A stretch of DNA of 54,447 nt from Acidobacteriota bacterium (GTDB lineage Bacteria > Acidobacteriota > Vicinamibacteria > Vicinamibacterales > UBA2999). The stretch spans positions 1 to 54,447 of the forward strand of contig JAUSDY010000099.1 in the NCBI GenBank assembly GCA_030650395.1, written 5' to 3'. Shown piece after piece: positions 43,333 through 51,675 of the stretch (position 1 is the stretch's first letter; each line of letters begins with the position of its first letter). The notes under the pieces are model-generated. The model was not told the origin of the DNA, made no database searches, and was given only the letters and a program-made list of their open reading frames with translations. The translations under genes and the position numbers were made by a program.

Positions 43333-44382
43333 CTATCCCGGCACGAACTCGTAGCAACCGGGCGTGACCAGCAATCGGCCGCGGGTGGTAAACGACAAGC
43401 TCGAAGGCGCGACGACACCGGCGCCGCGGAACTGCACCGTCCGGATCTTCTCACCATCGTCGTCATAGACATAGGTGAAGGGGACGACGAATGAAATCCA
43501 CAGGCGTCCCGCCGGATCCACGGCCGCGGTCCGAATCGTCGGCGTGACGAGAGGCACCTCGCCGCCGCCACTCGCACGGCGCGGCCAGCGGTTCGGAATG
43601 GCGGCGACCACCGAATCGATCTCGCGGCCTTGAATGGCGCGTTCGTAGACCAGCTCGCCATCCGCGTCGTACTTGCGGAATGCAGGCGGACCGGCCATGA
43701 ACACGAAATAAAAGCCGCCCTTCGAGTCTGGAATCGGAATGCCCGCATTCAACGCGACGTGCAATTCGCGATCGCTCTCGTGCCCGGTTGCGCGGAGCTG
43801 CCCGACCGATCGAATCGGCGTGCCGGCCAGTCCGTATTCACTCAACAACCAGCCCGACTCGGGGTGACTCATCACCAGCGTGCGCCCAGTGAAAGTCAGC
43901 GTGCCGACGCCGTTCAACGAGAGCGAGCCCAGCACGATACGCGATGCGCCACGCCCGGGCAGCAGGAATCCGCCCGTGCGTACGCCAGTGGCGTCGAACA
44001 ACTGGATGCGCTCGCGCCCGTTGGGAGCATCGGCCACCGCAAAACTGCCGTTGGCCGCGACGTCGAAGGCGCTCGGCTCGATCACCCGCCCGTCTTCCGC
44101 GCCGATCTGCACCAGCTTGCGGCTCGCCGCGCCGTTCTCATCGACGCTGTACACCGTATGGCCGCGCCGATCGAAGACGAAGTAGTCGCCGATCGCGGTC
44201 TGCTTGAAGCCGATGGGTTCGCGAAACAAACCCACGATCGCCGGCGGCAGCGATCCGACCGCTTTCAATACTTCGAGGTTGCCGGGGGAGCGGGTTTGGA
44301 AGGCCGTCAAAGGCAGAAGGCAAAGGGCAGAAGGCAAAAGGCAGAAGGCAGAAGGTAGAAACAGGAATGCCGCTACGACCAT
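43333..44382 (-). CDS. Exported beta-propeller protein (NHL/6-bladed type) with repeat-encoded signal peptide
   Basis: 349 residues from ATG 44382; GTG 44400 would add MPLRSA. After the signal sequence the protein shows blades such as IGDYFVFDRRGHTVYSVDENG, FAVADAPNGRERIQLFDATG, FYFVFMAGPPAFRKYDADGELVYE and LWISFVVPFTYVYDDDGEKI, typical of the 6-bladed TolB/NHL class. No enzymatic motif is apparent. Residues 9-25 (LPSAFCLLPSALCLLPL) are encoded by seven tandem heptamers of the intergenic array class. It is followed at 11 bases by the sulfatase gene. Confidence 0.65.
   Translation of the reverse strand: MVVAAFLFLPSAFCLLPSALCLLPLTAFQTRSPGNLEVLKAVGSLPPAIVGLFREPIGFKQTAIGDYFVFDRRGHTVYSVDENGAASRKLVQIGAEDGRVIEPSAFDVAANGSFAVADAPNGRERIQLFDATGVRTGGFLLPGRGASRIVLGSLSLNGVGTLTFTGRTLVMSHPESGWLLSEYGLAGTPIRSVGQLRATGHESDRELHVALNAGIPIPDSKGGFYFVFMAGPPAFRKYDADGELVYERAIQGREIDSVVAAIPNRWPRRASGGGEVPLVTPTIRTAAVDPAGRLWISFVVPFTYVYDDDGEKIRTVQFRGAGVVAPSSLSFTTRGRLLVTPGCYEFVPG
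44310..44358. repeat. Seven tandem heptamers AAGGCAG inside the propeller gene signal peptide
   Basis: Exact 7-bp period, units AAGGCAG/AAGGCAA/AGGGCAG/AAGGTAG. Read on the minus strand it encodes the hydrophobic core of the signal peptide. It faces the inverted array at 44409-44436. Confidence 0.9.
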
Positions 44383-44408
44383 CGCGGATCGCAGCGGCAC
44401 TTTGTTTT

Positions 44409-44436
44409 CTGCCTTTTGCCTTTTGCCTTCTGCCTT
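44409..44436. repeat. Four tandem heptamers CTGCCTT, inverted partner array
   Basis: CTGCCTT, TTGCCTT, TTGCCTT, CTGCCTT, reverse complement of the 44310-44358 word, 50 bases away. It ends one base before the E1 stop. Confidence 0.88.
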
Positions 44437-44437
44437 A

Positions 44438-46591
44438 TCAGTACTCTGCAAGGCTTTTGATTGCGGCCAGTACGTCCGCTGCCTGCGGGAGGATCTCTTC
44501 CTCGAGATTTGGGCTGTAGGCCACCGGGCAATCCATGGCCGCGACCCGCTTGACAGGCGCATCGAGGAACTCGAACAGCTCGTCGCCAATGCGCGCGGCA
44601 ATCTCGGCGCCGAAGCCGGCGGTCAGTTGATCTTCATGCGCGATGATGACGCGGTTGGTTCGCTTGACGAGCGCCGCGATCCCGGCCCAGTCGTACGGAA
44701 TGATGGTGCGCAGGTCGAACACCGCAACGCTGACGCCGTCTTTTTCCGCCTGCTGAGCCGCCAGGATCGAACGCTGCACCAGCGCGCCCCACGTCAGCAC
44801 GACCATGTCGGTGCCGTCGCGGCGAAGGGCGCCCTTGCCCATCGGGATCATGAAGTCGGCGCCGGGATAGGTGCCCTTGTTGTAGGTCTGCCGGTAGAGG
44901 TGTTTGTGCTCGAGATACAACACTGGGTCGTCGCAACGGATCGAAGTGCGCAGCAGGCCGGCCGCGTCAATCGCATTACTCGGGAACACGATCCGCACGC
45001 CGGGGCAGTGCGCGAAAATGCTGACGCCCGACTGACTGTGGTACGGGGCGCCGCCGCGGAGGTAGCCGCCGATCGGCACGCGCACCACCATCGGACACGA
45101 CCAGTTGTTGCCCGATCGATAGCGCAGCATCGACATCTCGTCCTTGAGCTGCATCATTGCCGGCCAGATGTAATCGAAGAACTGGATCTCGACGACCGGC
45201 TTGATGCCGCGCGTCGCCATGCCGACCGCGCGTCCGACGATGTTGGCTTCGGCGAGCGGCGAGTTGAACACGCGCTCCGCGCCGTAGGCCTTCTGCAGGC
45301 CGTGCGTGACCTTGAAGACGCCGCCCTTGCCGGGAACGTTGCCGAGCGCCGACGTCTTGCTGGCATCTGCCACGTCTTCGCCGAACACGACGATGCGCGG
45401 GTTGCGCGCCATTTCGTCTTTCAGGGTGCGGTTGATGGCCGACACCATCGTGTCGGCCTTGCCCTCGGGCCGCTCGGTCGTCTCGAATGCGGATGATGTC
45501 GGGTCGACGTCGGGTGAGAACACATACCAGCCGGCGGTTTCGTTGGCCGGCTTGGCGGCCTTCAGCGCGGTATCGGTCGCCTCCGCGATCTCGCGATCAA
45601 CGGACGTGGCGATGGCCTCGAGGTCGCCCTCCGACGCAAGTTTTTCGGCGGCGAAAAACGCGCGCATCTTGGTCAGCGGATCGCGCAGCGACTCGGACTT
45701 CCGCTCGTCCGTCGTCTTGTACAACCGCTCGTCGTCCGACAGCGAGTGCGAGTAGGGCCGGATCACCTTGGCGTGGACGAAGGCGGGCTTGCGCTCGCGC
45801 CGCACCCACGACACGGCTTCGCCCAGCGTGCGATAACTTTCGAGGAAATCCGTGCCGTCGCAGCGCCACAGTTTCAGATTCGGAAACGATTCCACCAGCT
45901 TCGAAATGTCGCCGCCGGGCGTTTGCACTTCGACAGGAACAGAAATCGCGTAGCCGTTGTCTTCGATCAGGTAAAGGGCCGGCACCGGGCGGGTGCACGC
46001 GGTGTTGAGCGATTCCCAGAATTCCCCCTCGCTCGTGGCGCCCTCGCCGATCGAGACGTAGGTCACTTCGTCGCTGTGGAACCGTTCTTCGCGTCCCGGG
46101 ATCGACGTGACGCGCTCGTAGAGCATGCCCGCCTCGCCGGCGCCGATGGCGTGCAGGCACTGCGTTCCGGTGGGGCTGCCCTGCGAGGGAATATTGAGGG
46201 CGGTGTGCCCCCAGTGCGACGGCATCTGCCGGCCGCCAGAACACGGATCGTCTTTCGCGCCCACCGCGCTCAGCAGCATCTCGAGCGGCGTCATGCCGAG
46301 CGTGAGGCACAACGCGCGATCGCGATAGTACGGGTAGAACCAGTCGTAGCCGGCGCGCAGGTGCAGGCCCGCAGCGGTGAGCACGGCTTCGTGGCCGGCG
46401 CCGCTGATCTGAAAGAAGATTTGGCTCTGGTTCTTGAGCTGGATCTCTTTGTCGTCGAGGCGGCGCGACAGCAGCATGATGCGGTAGGCCCGCAGCAGAT
46501 CGTCGCGCGTGAGGCCGTCCCAACGGGCGCCGCCGTCGTCTGCCGGAGCAGTGCGGGCGTCGGGTCTGGATACCAGCGTCGAAGCCTTCAT
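44438..46591 (-). CDS. Branched-chain 2-oxoacid dehydrogenase E1, alpha and beta subunits fused
   Basis: 717 residues. The alpha part (1-370) shows [28 protein letters not shown] and the thiamin-diphosphate segment [19 protein letters not shown] with [10 protein letters not shown]. The beta part (from about 375) shows [45 protein letters not shown] and the final [18 protein letters not shown] linker at 350-380 joins subunits that are separate in most bacteria. It feeds branched-chain or other 2-oxoacids into acyl-CoA metabolism. E2 and E3 are not in the window. Its ATG is 10 bases downstream of a TATAAT box, so the transcript may be nearly leaderless. Confidence 0.88.
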   Translation of the reverse strand: MKASTLVSRPDARTAPADDGGARWDGLTRDDLLRAYRIMLLSRRLDDKEIQLKNQSQIFFQISGAGHEAVLTAAGLHLRAGYDWFYPYYRDRALCLTLGMTPLEMLLSAVGAKDDPCSGGRQMPSHWGHTALNIPSQGSPTGTQCLHAIGAGEAGMLYERVTSIPGREERFHSDEVTYVSIGEGATSEGEFWESLNTACTRPVPALYLIEDNGYAISVPVEVQTPGGDISKLVESFPNLKLWRCDGTDFLESYRTLGEAVSWVRRERKPAFVHAKVIRPYSHSLSDDERLYKTTDERKSESLRDPLTKMRAFFAAEKLASEGDLEAIATSVDREIAEATDTALKAAKPANETAGWYVFSPDVDPTSSAFETTERPEGKADTMVSAINRTLKDEMARNPRIVVFGEDVADASKTSALGNVPGKGGVFKVTHGLQKAYGAERVFNSPLAEANIVGRAVGMATRGIKPVVEIQFFDYIWPAMMQLKDEMSMLRYRSGNNWSCPMVVRVPIGGYLRGGAPYHSQSGVSIFAHCPGVRIVFPSNAIDAAGLLRTSIRCDDPVLYLEHKHLYRQTYNKGTYPGADFMIPMGKGALRRDGTDMVVLTWGALVQRSILAAQQAEKDGVSVAVFDLRTIIPYDWAGIAALVKRTNRVIIAHEDQLTAGFGAEIAARIGDELFEFLDAPVKRVAAMDCPVAYSPNLEEEILPQAADVLAAIKSLAEY

Positions 46592-46600
46592 GTCGGCAAA

Positions 46601-46628
46601 ATTATACCATCCGGCCGGATGCTATAAT
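46601..46628. promoter_or_regulatory. Symmetric divergent promoter/operator between E1 and cupin genes
   Basis: ATTATA-CCATCCGGCCGGATGC-TATAAT is palindromic over 28 bases apart from one pair. TATAAT lies on both strands, each about the right distance from its gene. The central CATCCGGCCGGATG is a 14-bp perfect palindrome and a likely operator. Confidence 0.6.
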
Positions 46629-46651
46629 CCGCGCGAAACGAGAGCATAAGC

Positions 46652-47023
46652 ATGAATTCCCGACTCGTTCGCCTCTACCGCTGGGACGAAATCGCGCTCG
46701 AAAAAGTGACGGAAATGATCTCGAGAAAGATCATCACCGGCGAGCGCGAGATGGTGACGCAGATCTACCTCAAGCGCGGCGCCCTGGTGCCGATGCACTC
46801 GCACGAGAGCGAGCAAATGACGTACGTGCTGCAGGGCGGCCTTCGCTTTTTGATCAACGGTGAAGAGATCACCGTGCGCGAGGGCGAGGTGTTGCACATC
46901 CCGTCATGGCTGCCGCACCAGGCCGAAGCGATCAACGACACGTTCGAGATGGACATCTTCAGCCCGATCAGGCGGGACTGGCTCGACGGCACCGATAGTT
47001 ATTTTCACGATAAAAAATCGTGA
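46652..47023 (+). CDS. Small cupin-domain protein
   Basis: 123 residues, a single cupin_2 barrel. The metal-binding motif 1 is PMHSHESEQMTYVLQGGLRF (H-x-H-x(4)-E-like form), and motif 2 is EGEVLHIPSWLPHQAEA with the last His. No signal peptide is seen. It is divergently transcribed from the fused E1 gene through a symmetrical promoter, so a ligand-sensing or small-molecule role linked to that locus is possible. The function cannot be fixed from the sequence. Confidence 0.8.
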   Translation: MNSRLVRLYRWDEIALEKVTEMISRKIITGEREMVTQIYLKRGALVPMHSHESEQMTYVLQGGLRFLINGEEITVREGEVLHIPSWLPHQAEAINDTFEMDIFSPIRRDWLDGTDSYFHDKKS

Positions 47024-47055
47024 GGGCTTGGGGGCTTACGGGCTTGAGGGCTTGA
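47024..47055. repeat. Four tandem octamers GGGCTTGA, left of the LemA-like gene
   Basis: GGGCTTGG, GGGCTTAC, GGGCTTGA, GGGCTTGA at an exact 8-bp period. It ends just before GTG 47059, so the TTGAGGG word may serve as the ribosome binding site. Confidence 0.88.
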
Positions 47056-47058
47056 GGG

Positions 47059-47340
47059 GTGAGCGTTCTCTTCACGCTGGTCGTGCTCGCCGTCGCGGGG
47101 TTGTGGGGCGTGGCGGTTTACACGCGCCTCATCAGCCTTCGCGGCCGGGTCACAGGTGCGTGGAAACTTCTCGATGCGCAGTTGAAAGCAGGCGGCGAAC
47201 CGCCGACGACCGACGCCGCACGACGGGTCTACAACGACGCCGTCATCAACTACAACGAAGCGTTGCAGGCGTTTCCGGCGAACATCATCGCCGGCCTGTC
47301 AGGCTTCCAAGCGGCGAAGCCGTTTGACTCGCGGAACTAA
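47059..47340 (+). CDS. Miniature LemA-like membrane protein
   Basis: 93 residues from GTG 47059. One membrane anchor (LFTLVVLAVAGLWGVAVY) precedes ISLRGRVTGAWKLLDAQL, matching the first LemA helix. It then passes almost directly to ARRVYNDAVINYNEALQAFPANIIAGLSGFQAAKPF, the last LemA helix and tail. Ordinary LemA proteins are about 180-190 residues; the central helices are missing without a frame break. The stop TAA belongs to the REP-like palindrome 47330-47353. Octamer arrays in opposite orientation flank the gene. It may be a deletion derivative or a distinct short form. Confidence 0.6.
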   Translation: MSVLFTLVVLAVAGLWGVAVYTRLISLRGRVTGAWKLLDAQLKAGGEPPTTDAARRVYNDAVINYNEALQAFPANIIAGLSGFQAAKPFDSRN

Positions 47341-47353
47341 AGTTCCGCGCTAC
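47330..47353 (-). repeat. REP-like element at the end of the LemA-like gene
   Basis: CGCGGAACT-AA-AGTTCCGCG followed by CTAC; on the minus strand this is GTAG plus the hairpin. It supplies the final codons and TAA stop of the LemA-like frame. Its inner stem matches 27036-27058. Confidence 0.85.
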
Positions 47354-47358
47354 GAACT

Positions 47359-47406
47359 GCCCTCAAGCCCCCAAGCCCCCAAGCCCCCAAGCCCTCAAGC
47401 CCGCGA
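47359..47406. repeat. Six tandem octamers GCCCYCAA, right of the LemA-like gene
   Basis: Units GCCCTCAA/GCCCCCAA at an exact 8-bp period; reverse complement of the word at 47024-47055. It ends 3 bases before the rhomboid stop. Confidence 0.88.
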
Positions 47407-47409
47407 GAC

Positions 47410-48162
47410 TCAGTGAATATGCTTCTTCCAGTCGCTCTTCCAGTCGTCTTCTGAAGAGCGGCCGCCGGAATACACGTCGAAGCGGTTGCGGGCCCGGCCC
47501 ATCTTCCATCGCAGCCAGCGGTACTTGATCTCGTCGAAGGGCCGCGCCCTCAGACCCTTCAAGTACAGGTAGCCAACGATCAGGCCGCCGAGGTGCGCGG
47601 TGTGGGCGACGCCGCCGCCCGGCCCGCCGAGCGCCGACAGGAACGCGATGGCGCCGACGATCATCACGAAGTACTTCGCCGGCATCGGGAAGACAAAATA
47701 GAGATAGATCGGCCGGTTGGGAAAATACATCCCGTAACCGAGCAGCAACCCGTAGATCGCGCCGGACGCGCCGACCGTGACCGTGTAATAGATGTCGTCG
47801 ATGAAGAGCGAGAGGATCAGGCTGGTCGCCGCGGCGCCGATGCCCGTGACGAAGTAATACTTGGTGAAGAACCGCGTGCCCCAGGTGCGCTCCAGCTCGG
47901 TGCCGAACATCCAGAGCGACAACATGTTGATCAGGATGTGCCCCACGCCCCCGGTGTCGTGCAGGAACATGTAGGTGACCGGCTGCCAGAGCGCGAACTG
48001 CTCGAACACCGCCTGCGGCTGCAAGCCGAGCCGCAGCGTCATCAGCGGCACGATCAGGTTCAACAGGAACATGACGACGTTGACGATGACGAGCAGCTTC
48101 ACCGCGGGCGTCATGCGTCCCGGGCCGAAGGACGCCGCGGTGGTCGAAGGGTAACGTGCCAT
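47410..48162 (-). CDS. Rhomboid-family intramembrane serine protease
   Basis: 250 residues from ATG 48162. Six membrane segments are visible. Rhomboid motifs: GHILINMLSLWMFG (HxxxN of TM2), TVTVGASGAIYGLLLGYG (GxSG with the nucleophile Ser, TM4) and GVAHTAHLGGLIVGYLYLKG (catalytic His, TM6). The C-terminal 40 residues are charged (KYRWLRWKMGRARNRFDVY...DDWKSDWKKH). It would cleave membrane proteins within the lipid bilayer; the substrate is unknown. Confidence 0.85.
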   Translation of the reverse strand: MARYPSTTAASFGPGRMTPAVKLLVIVNVVMFLLNLIVPLMTLRLGLQPQAVFEQFALWQPVTYMFLHDTGGVGHILINMLSLWMFGTELERTWGTRFFTKYYFVTGIGAAATSLILSLFIDDIYYTVTVGASGAIYGLLLGYGMYFPNRPIYLYFVFPMPAKYFVMIVGAIAFLSALGGPGGGVAHTAHLGGLIVGYLYLKGLRARPFDEIKYRWLRWKMGRARNRFDVYSGGRSSEDDWKSDWKKHIH

Positions 48163-48246
48163 TGCTCTGCGCCGAATCGTACTACGAGTGACCCTCCTCA
48201 GAAACTGCGAGCTACGCAGGCGCCCTGAGTACACGCGGGCAGAGCG

Positions 48247-48614
48247 CGCGGAGAGAGGCCGTCCCGTCGTTCGCTCTCACTCGGCGGTCAAATCTCCTTC
48301 GCCACATTAATCACCCCAGCTATGGACGCGCCAAAGACGGCAAGACGGCTGCGTGGGCTCCAGTCGATTTGACAGCCAGACTCTTGTCGTCGCCTCGTTC
48401 GAACGCTCACGCCGGAACGGCCTCTCTCCGCTGTGCGCCCGTCCGAGAGACACCGGCCCGAGCGAGCGTTCGAGTGAGCCGAGAGACAAATGGAGCGGAA
48501 GCTACGCTGGCGCCATGCGGGTTTAGACGTCCATCGCTTCAGCGCTTAATGCGCTGAGCGACATTTGTCCGGCGAACGAGAGCGAGCTCGGGCCGGTGTC
48601 TCTCGGCGGGCGCC
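48247..48614. repeat. Large structured dispersed element, copy B (about 368 bp, inverted relative to copy A)
   Basis: This fills most of the gap 48163-48657 between the rhomboid and MFS genes. Hairpin 1 arms 48586-48606 and 48443-48463 are complementary over 21 of 21 bases. Hairpin 2 arms are 48250-48270 and 48409-48429. Compared with copy A two pairs in hairpin 1 have changed on both sides (A-T to C-G and A-T to G-C). An inner stem CAGCGC/GCGCTG is perfect here but broken in copy A. No convincing gene lies within it. Confidence 0.85.
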
Positions 48615-48657
48615 CTCGACAGGAGGCCGAGTGCGACGCGACCGTAAGATGCAAGAG

Positions 48658-49887
48658 CTATAAGGAAACGCCAGAATCCAGAGCCGGAGTAGCAGCGGCC
48701 GAACCGATCGAACCTGGCGAACCTGACGAACCCGACGAACCCGAACCGCGAGGCAACCACCAAGCGAGCGCGGCGGCGAGGAGCGGGATGAAGGCGAGCA
48801 CCGTGAGCGTCTGCTCGATACCGAAGCGATCGGCGCCCGCGCCGATTAGCGGCACGGCCAGGCTACCCATTCCCCACGCAAACCCCATCATCAGCGACGA
48901 CACGGTGGCCGCTCCGCCCTTGACGAACGTCTGGGCGAACGTGACGCTGATTGGCAGCGTCGATTGAAGCAGCAGACCGCCAATCGCGAGCATGGCCGTG
49001 AACCCGACGGGCGGCAGGCGCGGCGCCATTGCCATGAACGGCACCGCGGCGACGAGCGACCACAGAATTACTCGCCGCGGGCCGACCCGGTCCGAGAGCG
49101 GGCCGCCGATCAGTCCGCCGATGCCGCTGGCAAACAGATACAGCGACACCGCCGAGCTCGCCTCAGCGATCGACAGGCCCTGATGCGTGAGCAGTGTCGG
49201 TGCATAGGTCATGAACCCGTACGAAGTCGCGGTTCGCAGCACGATGGTGAAGTACAGCAGCGTGAGGGGAACCGCGGCCGGCCGCAAGCTCGCCCACGTC
49301 GACCGTTCGTGCGCCTTCGGCAGTTCGATCGCGGGCACTTGTCTCAGCGTCCACGACAAGGCGATGAGGCCGGGGATCATAATGAGCGGCGACCACTGCA
49401 GCCCCATGTAGGCGATGAACGGCGCGAACAGGATCGGCGCAGCCGAAAAGCCGAGCGAGCCGCCCGATAAGTGGGCCGACATCGCCAACCCCTTCCGATG
49501 ATCGGCGAGCTTGTAAACCAGTGCGGCCGCCGGCGGATGGAACGCGGCGCCGCCAAGGCCGCCCGCAACCAGGATCAGCCCCAATGTCAGCGGCGAGTGT
49601 GCCCACCCAACGAAGCTCAACCCGATTACCGCCAGCAGCGGCCCCATCACCACCAATGCGCGTGGCCGCCAGCGGTCCGCGAGTGCGCCAAACCCGAGCT
49701 GTGACACGGAATTGGCCATCTGAAAACACATCGCCACGATCCCGGCCGTCTTCAGCGACAGATTGAGATGCGGAATCAGCAGCGGCAGCAGCGGCGCGTA
49801 GATGTTCGTATACGCGTCGACGATCACATGCGTGGATGCGATCTTCCAGATCGACGTATGCAGCCCGAACCAGCCGCGCTCGGTCAC
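48658..49887 (-). CDS. MFS transporter, Fsr (fosmidomycin-resistance)-like
   Basis: 409 residues with twelve predicted membrane segments. The start SIWKIASTHVIVDAYTNIYAPLLPLLIPHL and the motif GALADRWRPRALVVMGPLLA (motif A), with AGGLGGAAFHPPAAAL, are characteristic of the Fsr/YnfM subgroup of the major facilitator superfamily. The C-terminal tail SGSSGSSGSPGSIGS is encoded by five 9-bp tandem units (48701-48745). Its ATG overlaps the murJ stop by 4 bases. The transported compound is unknown. Confidence 0.82.
   Translation of the reverse strand: MTERGWFGLHTSIWKIASTHVIVDAYTNIYAPLLPLLIPHLNLSLKTAGIVAMCFQMANSVSQLGFGALADRWRPRALVVMGPLLAVIGLSFVGWAHSPLTLGLILVAGGLGGAAFHPPAAALVYKLADHRKGLAMSAHLSGGSLGFSAAPILFAPFIAYMGLQWSPLIMIPGLIALSWTLRQVPAIELPKAHERSTWASLRPAAVPLTLLYFTIVLRTATSYGFMTYAPTLLTHQGLSIAEASSAVSLYLFASGIGGLIGGPLSDRVGPRRVILWSLVAAVPFMAMAPRLPPVGFTAMLAIGGLLLQSTLPISVTFAQTFVKGGAATVSSLMMGFAWGMGSLAVPLIGAGADRFGIEQTLTVLAFIPLLAAALAWWLPRGSGSSGSSGSPGSIGSAAATPALDSGVSL
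48701..48745. repeat. Five tandem nonamers GAACCYGRC coding the MFS C-terminal tail
   Basis: GAACCGATC, GAACCTGGC, GAACCTGAC, GAACCCGAC, GAACCCGAA at an exact 9-bp (three-codon) period. On the minus strand it reads Gly/Ser-rich. Confidence 0.85.
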
Positions 49888-51476
49888 CCGATCATCCTTC
49901 GAACGCGGCCGACGATCAGGTCCCGCGCTTCACCGAACTCGCGAATGCGAAGCAGCTGCGCGGCGCCGGCCAGCACCATCAGCGCGATCCCGATGCTCAC
50001 CGTCAGCCGCACGAGTTGGGGGAGCAGTCCCGATCCGGGCAACAGACCGGCCATCAGCGCATCCGTGCCCCATGCCGCGGCCGCCATCAGCAGCGCAGCG
50101 ACGACGACGCGTGCGGCGGTGGAGGCGATGCGCCCGCCCTCGATGCCGTGAATCTCGCGTCGCAACAGCCATAGCTGCACCGACGCGTTGAGCAGCGCCG
50201 TGATCGATGTGCCGAGCGCGAGGCCCCGATACCCAAGCACGCGGACCAGGGCGAGGTTGAGCGCCACGTTGATCAATACCGATCCCGCGCTCACCATGAC
50301 GGGAATGCGGCTGCGCCGCAGCGCGTAAAAGGTCGGCGACACAATCCGGACAATCGAGTAACCGACCAGGCCGATGGCGTAGAACTGGAGCGCGGCGGCC
50401 GTCGCATCGGTATCAGTCGCGGTGAAGCTGCCGCGCTCGAAGATCACCGAGACGATCGGGCGCGCCAGCACCATCAACCCAAGCATCGCCGGAATATTCA
50501 GCAGCATCATCAACCCGATCGCGCTCGCCATCGTCGATCGAATCCTGCCGAGGTCGCCTTCCGCGACCATTCGCGATACCGCGGGCGTCGCCGCTGTCGC
50601 GATCGAAACGCCGAACAGGCCGATCGGCAGGTACATCAACCGGAATGCGAAATCGAGCCACGACACCGCGCCGGTGCCTTCGCGGGTGGCGAGCACGGTG
50701 TTGACGAAGACGTTGATCTGCGTCGCCGCCATCCCAATCGTGCCCGGCCCCATCAGCAGCAAGACGTGGCGGAGGCCTTCGTCGCGGAAGTCGAGGACCG
50801 GCTTATAGCGAAAGCCTTCGCGCCGCAGCGGCGGCCACTGGATCACGAGCTGCCCGACGCCGCCGACCAGCGCGCCGATGGCGACGATGGTGATCGGCTG
50901 GACGCCGAGCGACGGCGCCAGCGGAATGAACGTGACCGCGATCACGATGCTGGCCACGTTGAACATCGCCGGCGAGAGCGCCGGGATGAAAAAGTGACCG
51001 AGCGAATTGAGCATCCCCATTAATGCCGCCGCGACAGCTACCAGCGTGAGGAACGGAAACACGATCCGGGTGAGGTGCACCGTCAGCTCGAACTTGCCGG
51101 GCACCGTGGCGAACTCCGCCGCGAAGAGGCGCACCAGCGGTTCGGCGAACACGATGCCCGCAATCACGATCACGCCGGTGACGATCAACAGGGCATTCAG
51201 CACCGAGCTGGCGAGGTGCCACGCGCGTTCGCGGCCGTGCAACGTGAGTTGACGCGTGAAGGTCGGCACGAAGGCCGCGCTCATGGCGCCTTCGGCGAAC
51301 AAATCGCGGACGAGGTTGGGGACGCGGGAGGCGACGCGAAACGCGTCGGCGGCGTTGCCGGCCCCGAAGTAGTAGGCCAGCACCTGATCCCGCACGAGCC
51401 CCAGAATGCGGCTCGTGATTGTCGCCAGCCCGAAGACCCCGGCGGACCGGGCCAGGCGTGGTTGGGAGTCGGGCAT
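49884..51476 (-). CDS. murJ: MurJ lipid II flippase
   Basis: 530 residues with fourteen membrane segments, the MOP-superfamily architecture. Conserved starts: SAGVFGLATITSRILGLVRDQVLAYYFGAG, then DAFRVASRVPNLVRDLFAEGAMSAAFVPTF, the signature of MurJ/MviN. Later GAVSWLDFAFRLMYLPIGLFGVSIATAATPAVSR and FERGSFTATDTDATAAAL are also typical. It moves undecaprenyl-pyrophosphoryl-MurNAc-pentapeptide-GlcNAc across the inner membrane for peptidoglycan synthesis. The gene order murJ-MFS with a 4-base overlap suggests one transcript. Confidence 0.92.
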   Translation of the reverse strand: MPDSQPRLARSAGVFGLATITSRILGLVRDQVLAYYFGAGNAADAFRVASRVPNLVRDLFAEGAMSAAFVPTFTRQLTLHGRERAWHLASSVLNALLIVTGVIVIAGIVFAEPLVRLFAAEFATVPGKFELTVHLTRIVFPFLTLVAVAAALMGMLNSLGHFFIPALSPAMFNVASIVIAVTFIPLAPSLGVQPITIVAIGALVGGVGQLVIQWPPLRREGFRYKPVLDFRDEGLRHVLLLMGPGTIGMAATQINVFVNTVLATREGTGAVSWLDFAFRLMYLPIGLFGVSIATAATPAVSRMVAEGDLGRIRSTMASAIGLMMLLNIPAMLGLMVLARPIVSVIFERGSFTATDTDATAAALQFYAIGLVGYSIVRIVSPTFYALRRSRIPVMVSAGSVLINVALNLALVRVLGYRGLALGTSITALLNASVQLWLLRREIHGIEGGRIASTAARVVVAALLMAAAAWGTDALMAGLLPGSGLLPQLVRLTVSIGIALMVLAGAAQLLRIREFGEARDLIVGRVRRMIG

Positions 51477-51565
51477 CAGTCAGCCGACAGCGTAGCACGG
51501 GCCTTCGGATGCCCCGGACCGTCCCGATGGCGGAACAACGTCCCGGCAATGAACAGACTTCAGAG

Positions 51566-51600
51566 CAAAAAACAGGGCTCGAACCGTTCGGCTCGAGCCC
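51566..51600 (-). terminator. Rho-independent terminator downstream of yqeY
   Basis: On the minus strand GGGCTCGA, a 10-base loop, TCGAGCCC, then TGTTTTTT. It is 75 bases beyond the YqeY stop and 90 bases before murJ. Nothing else is seen in the gap 51477-51675. Confidence 0.7.
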
Positions 51601-51675
51601 TAAGGAGGATGGTGAGAGGCTGACTAGGCCTTTCAAACATATAGACGGGCCAGACCCCCAAAATGTTTGCTCCGG

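Noticed and set aside
51573-51600. tRNA-like GGTTCGAGCCC on the minus strand
   Set aside because: It resembles a T-arm, but the flanking bases cannot form the 5-bp T stem or an acceptor stem, and no D or anticodon arm is present. A simple terminator hairpin with a T run fits better.
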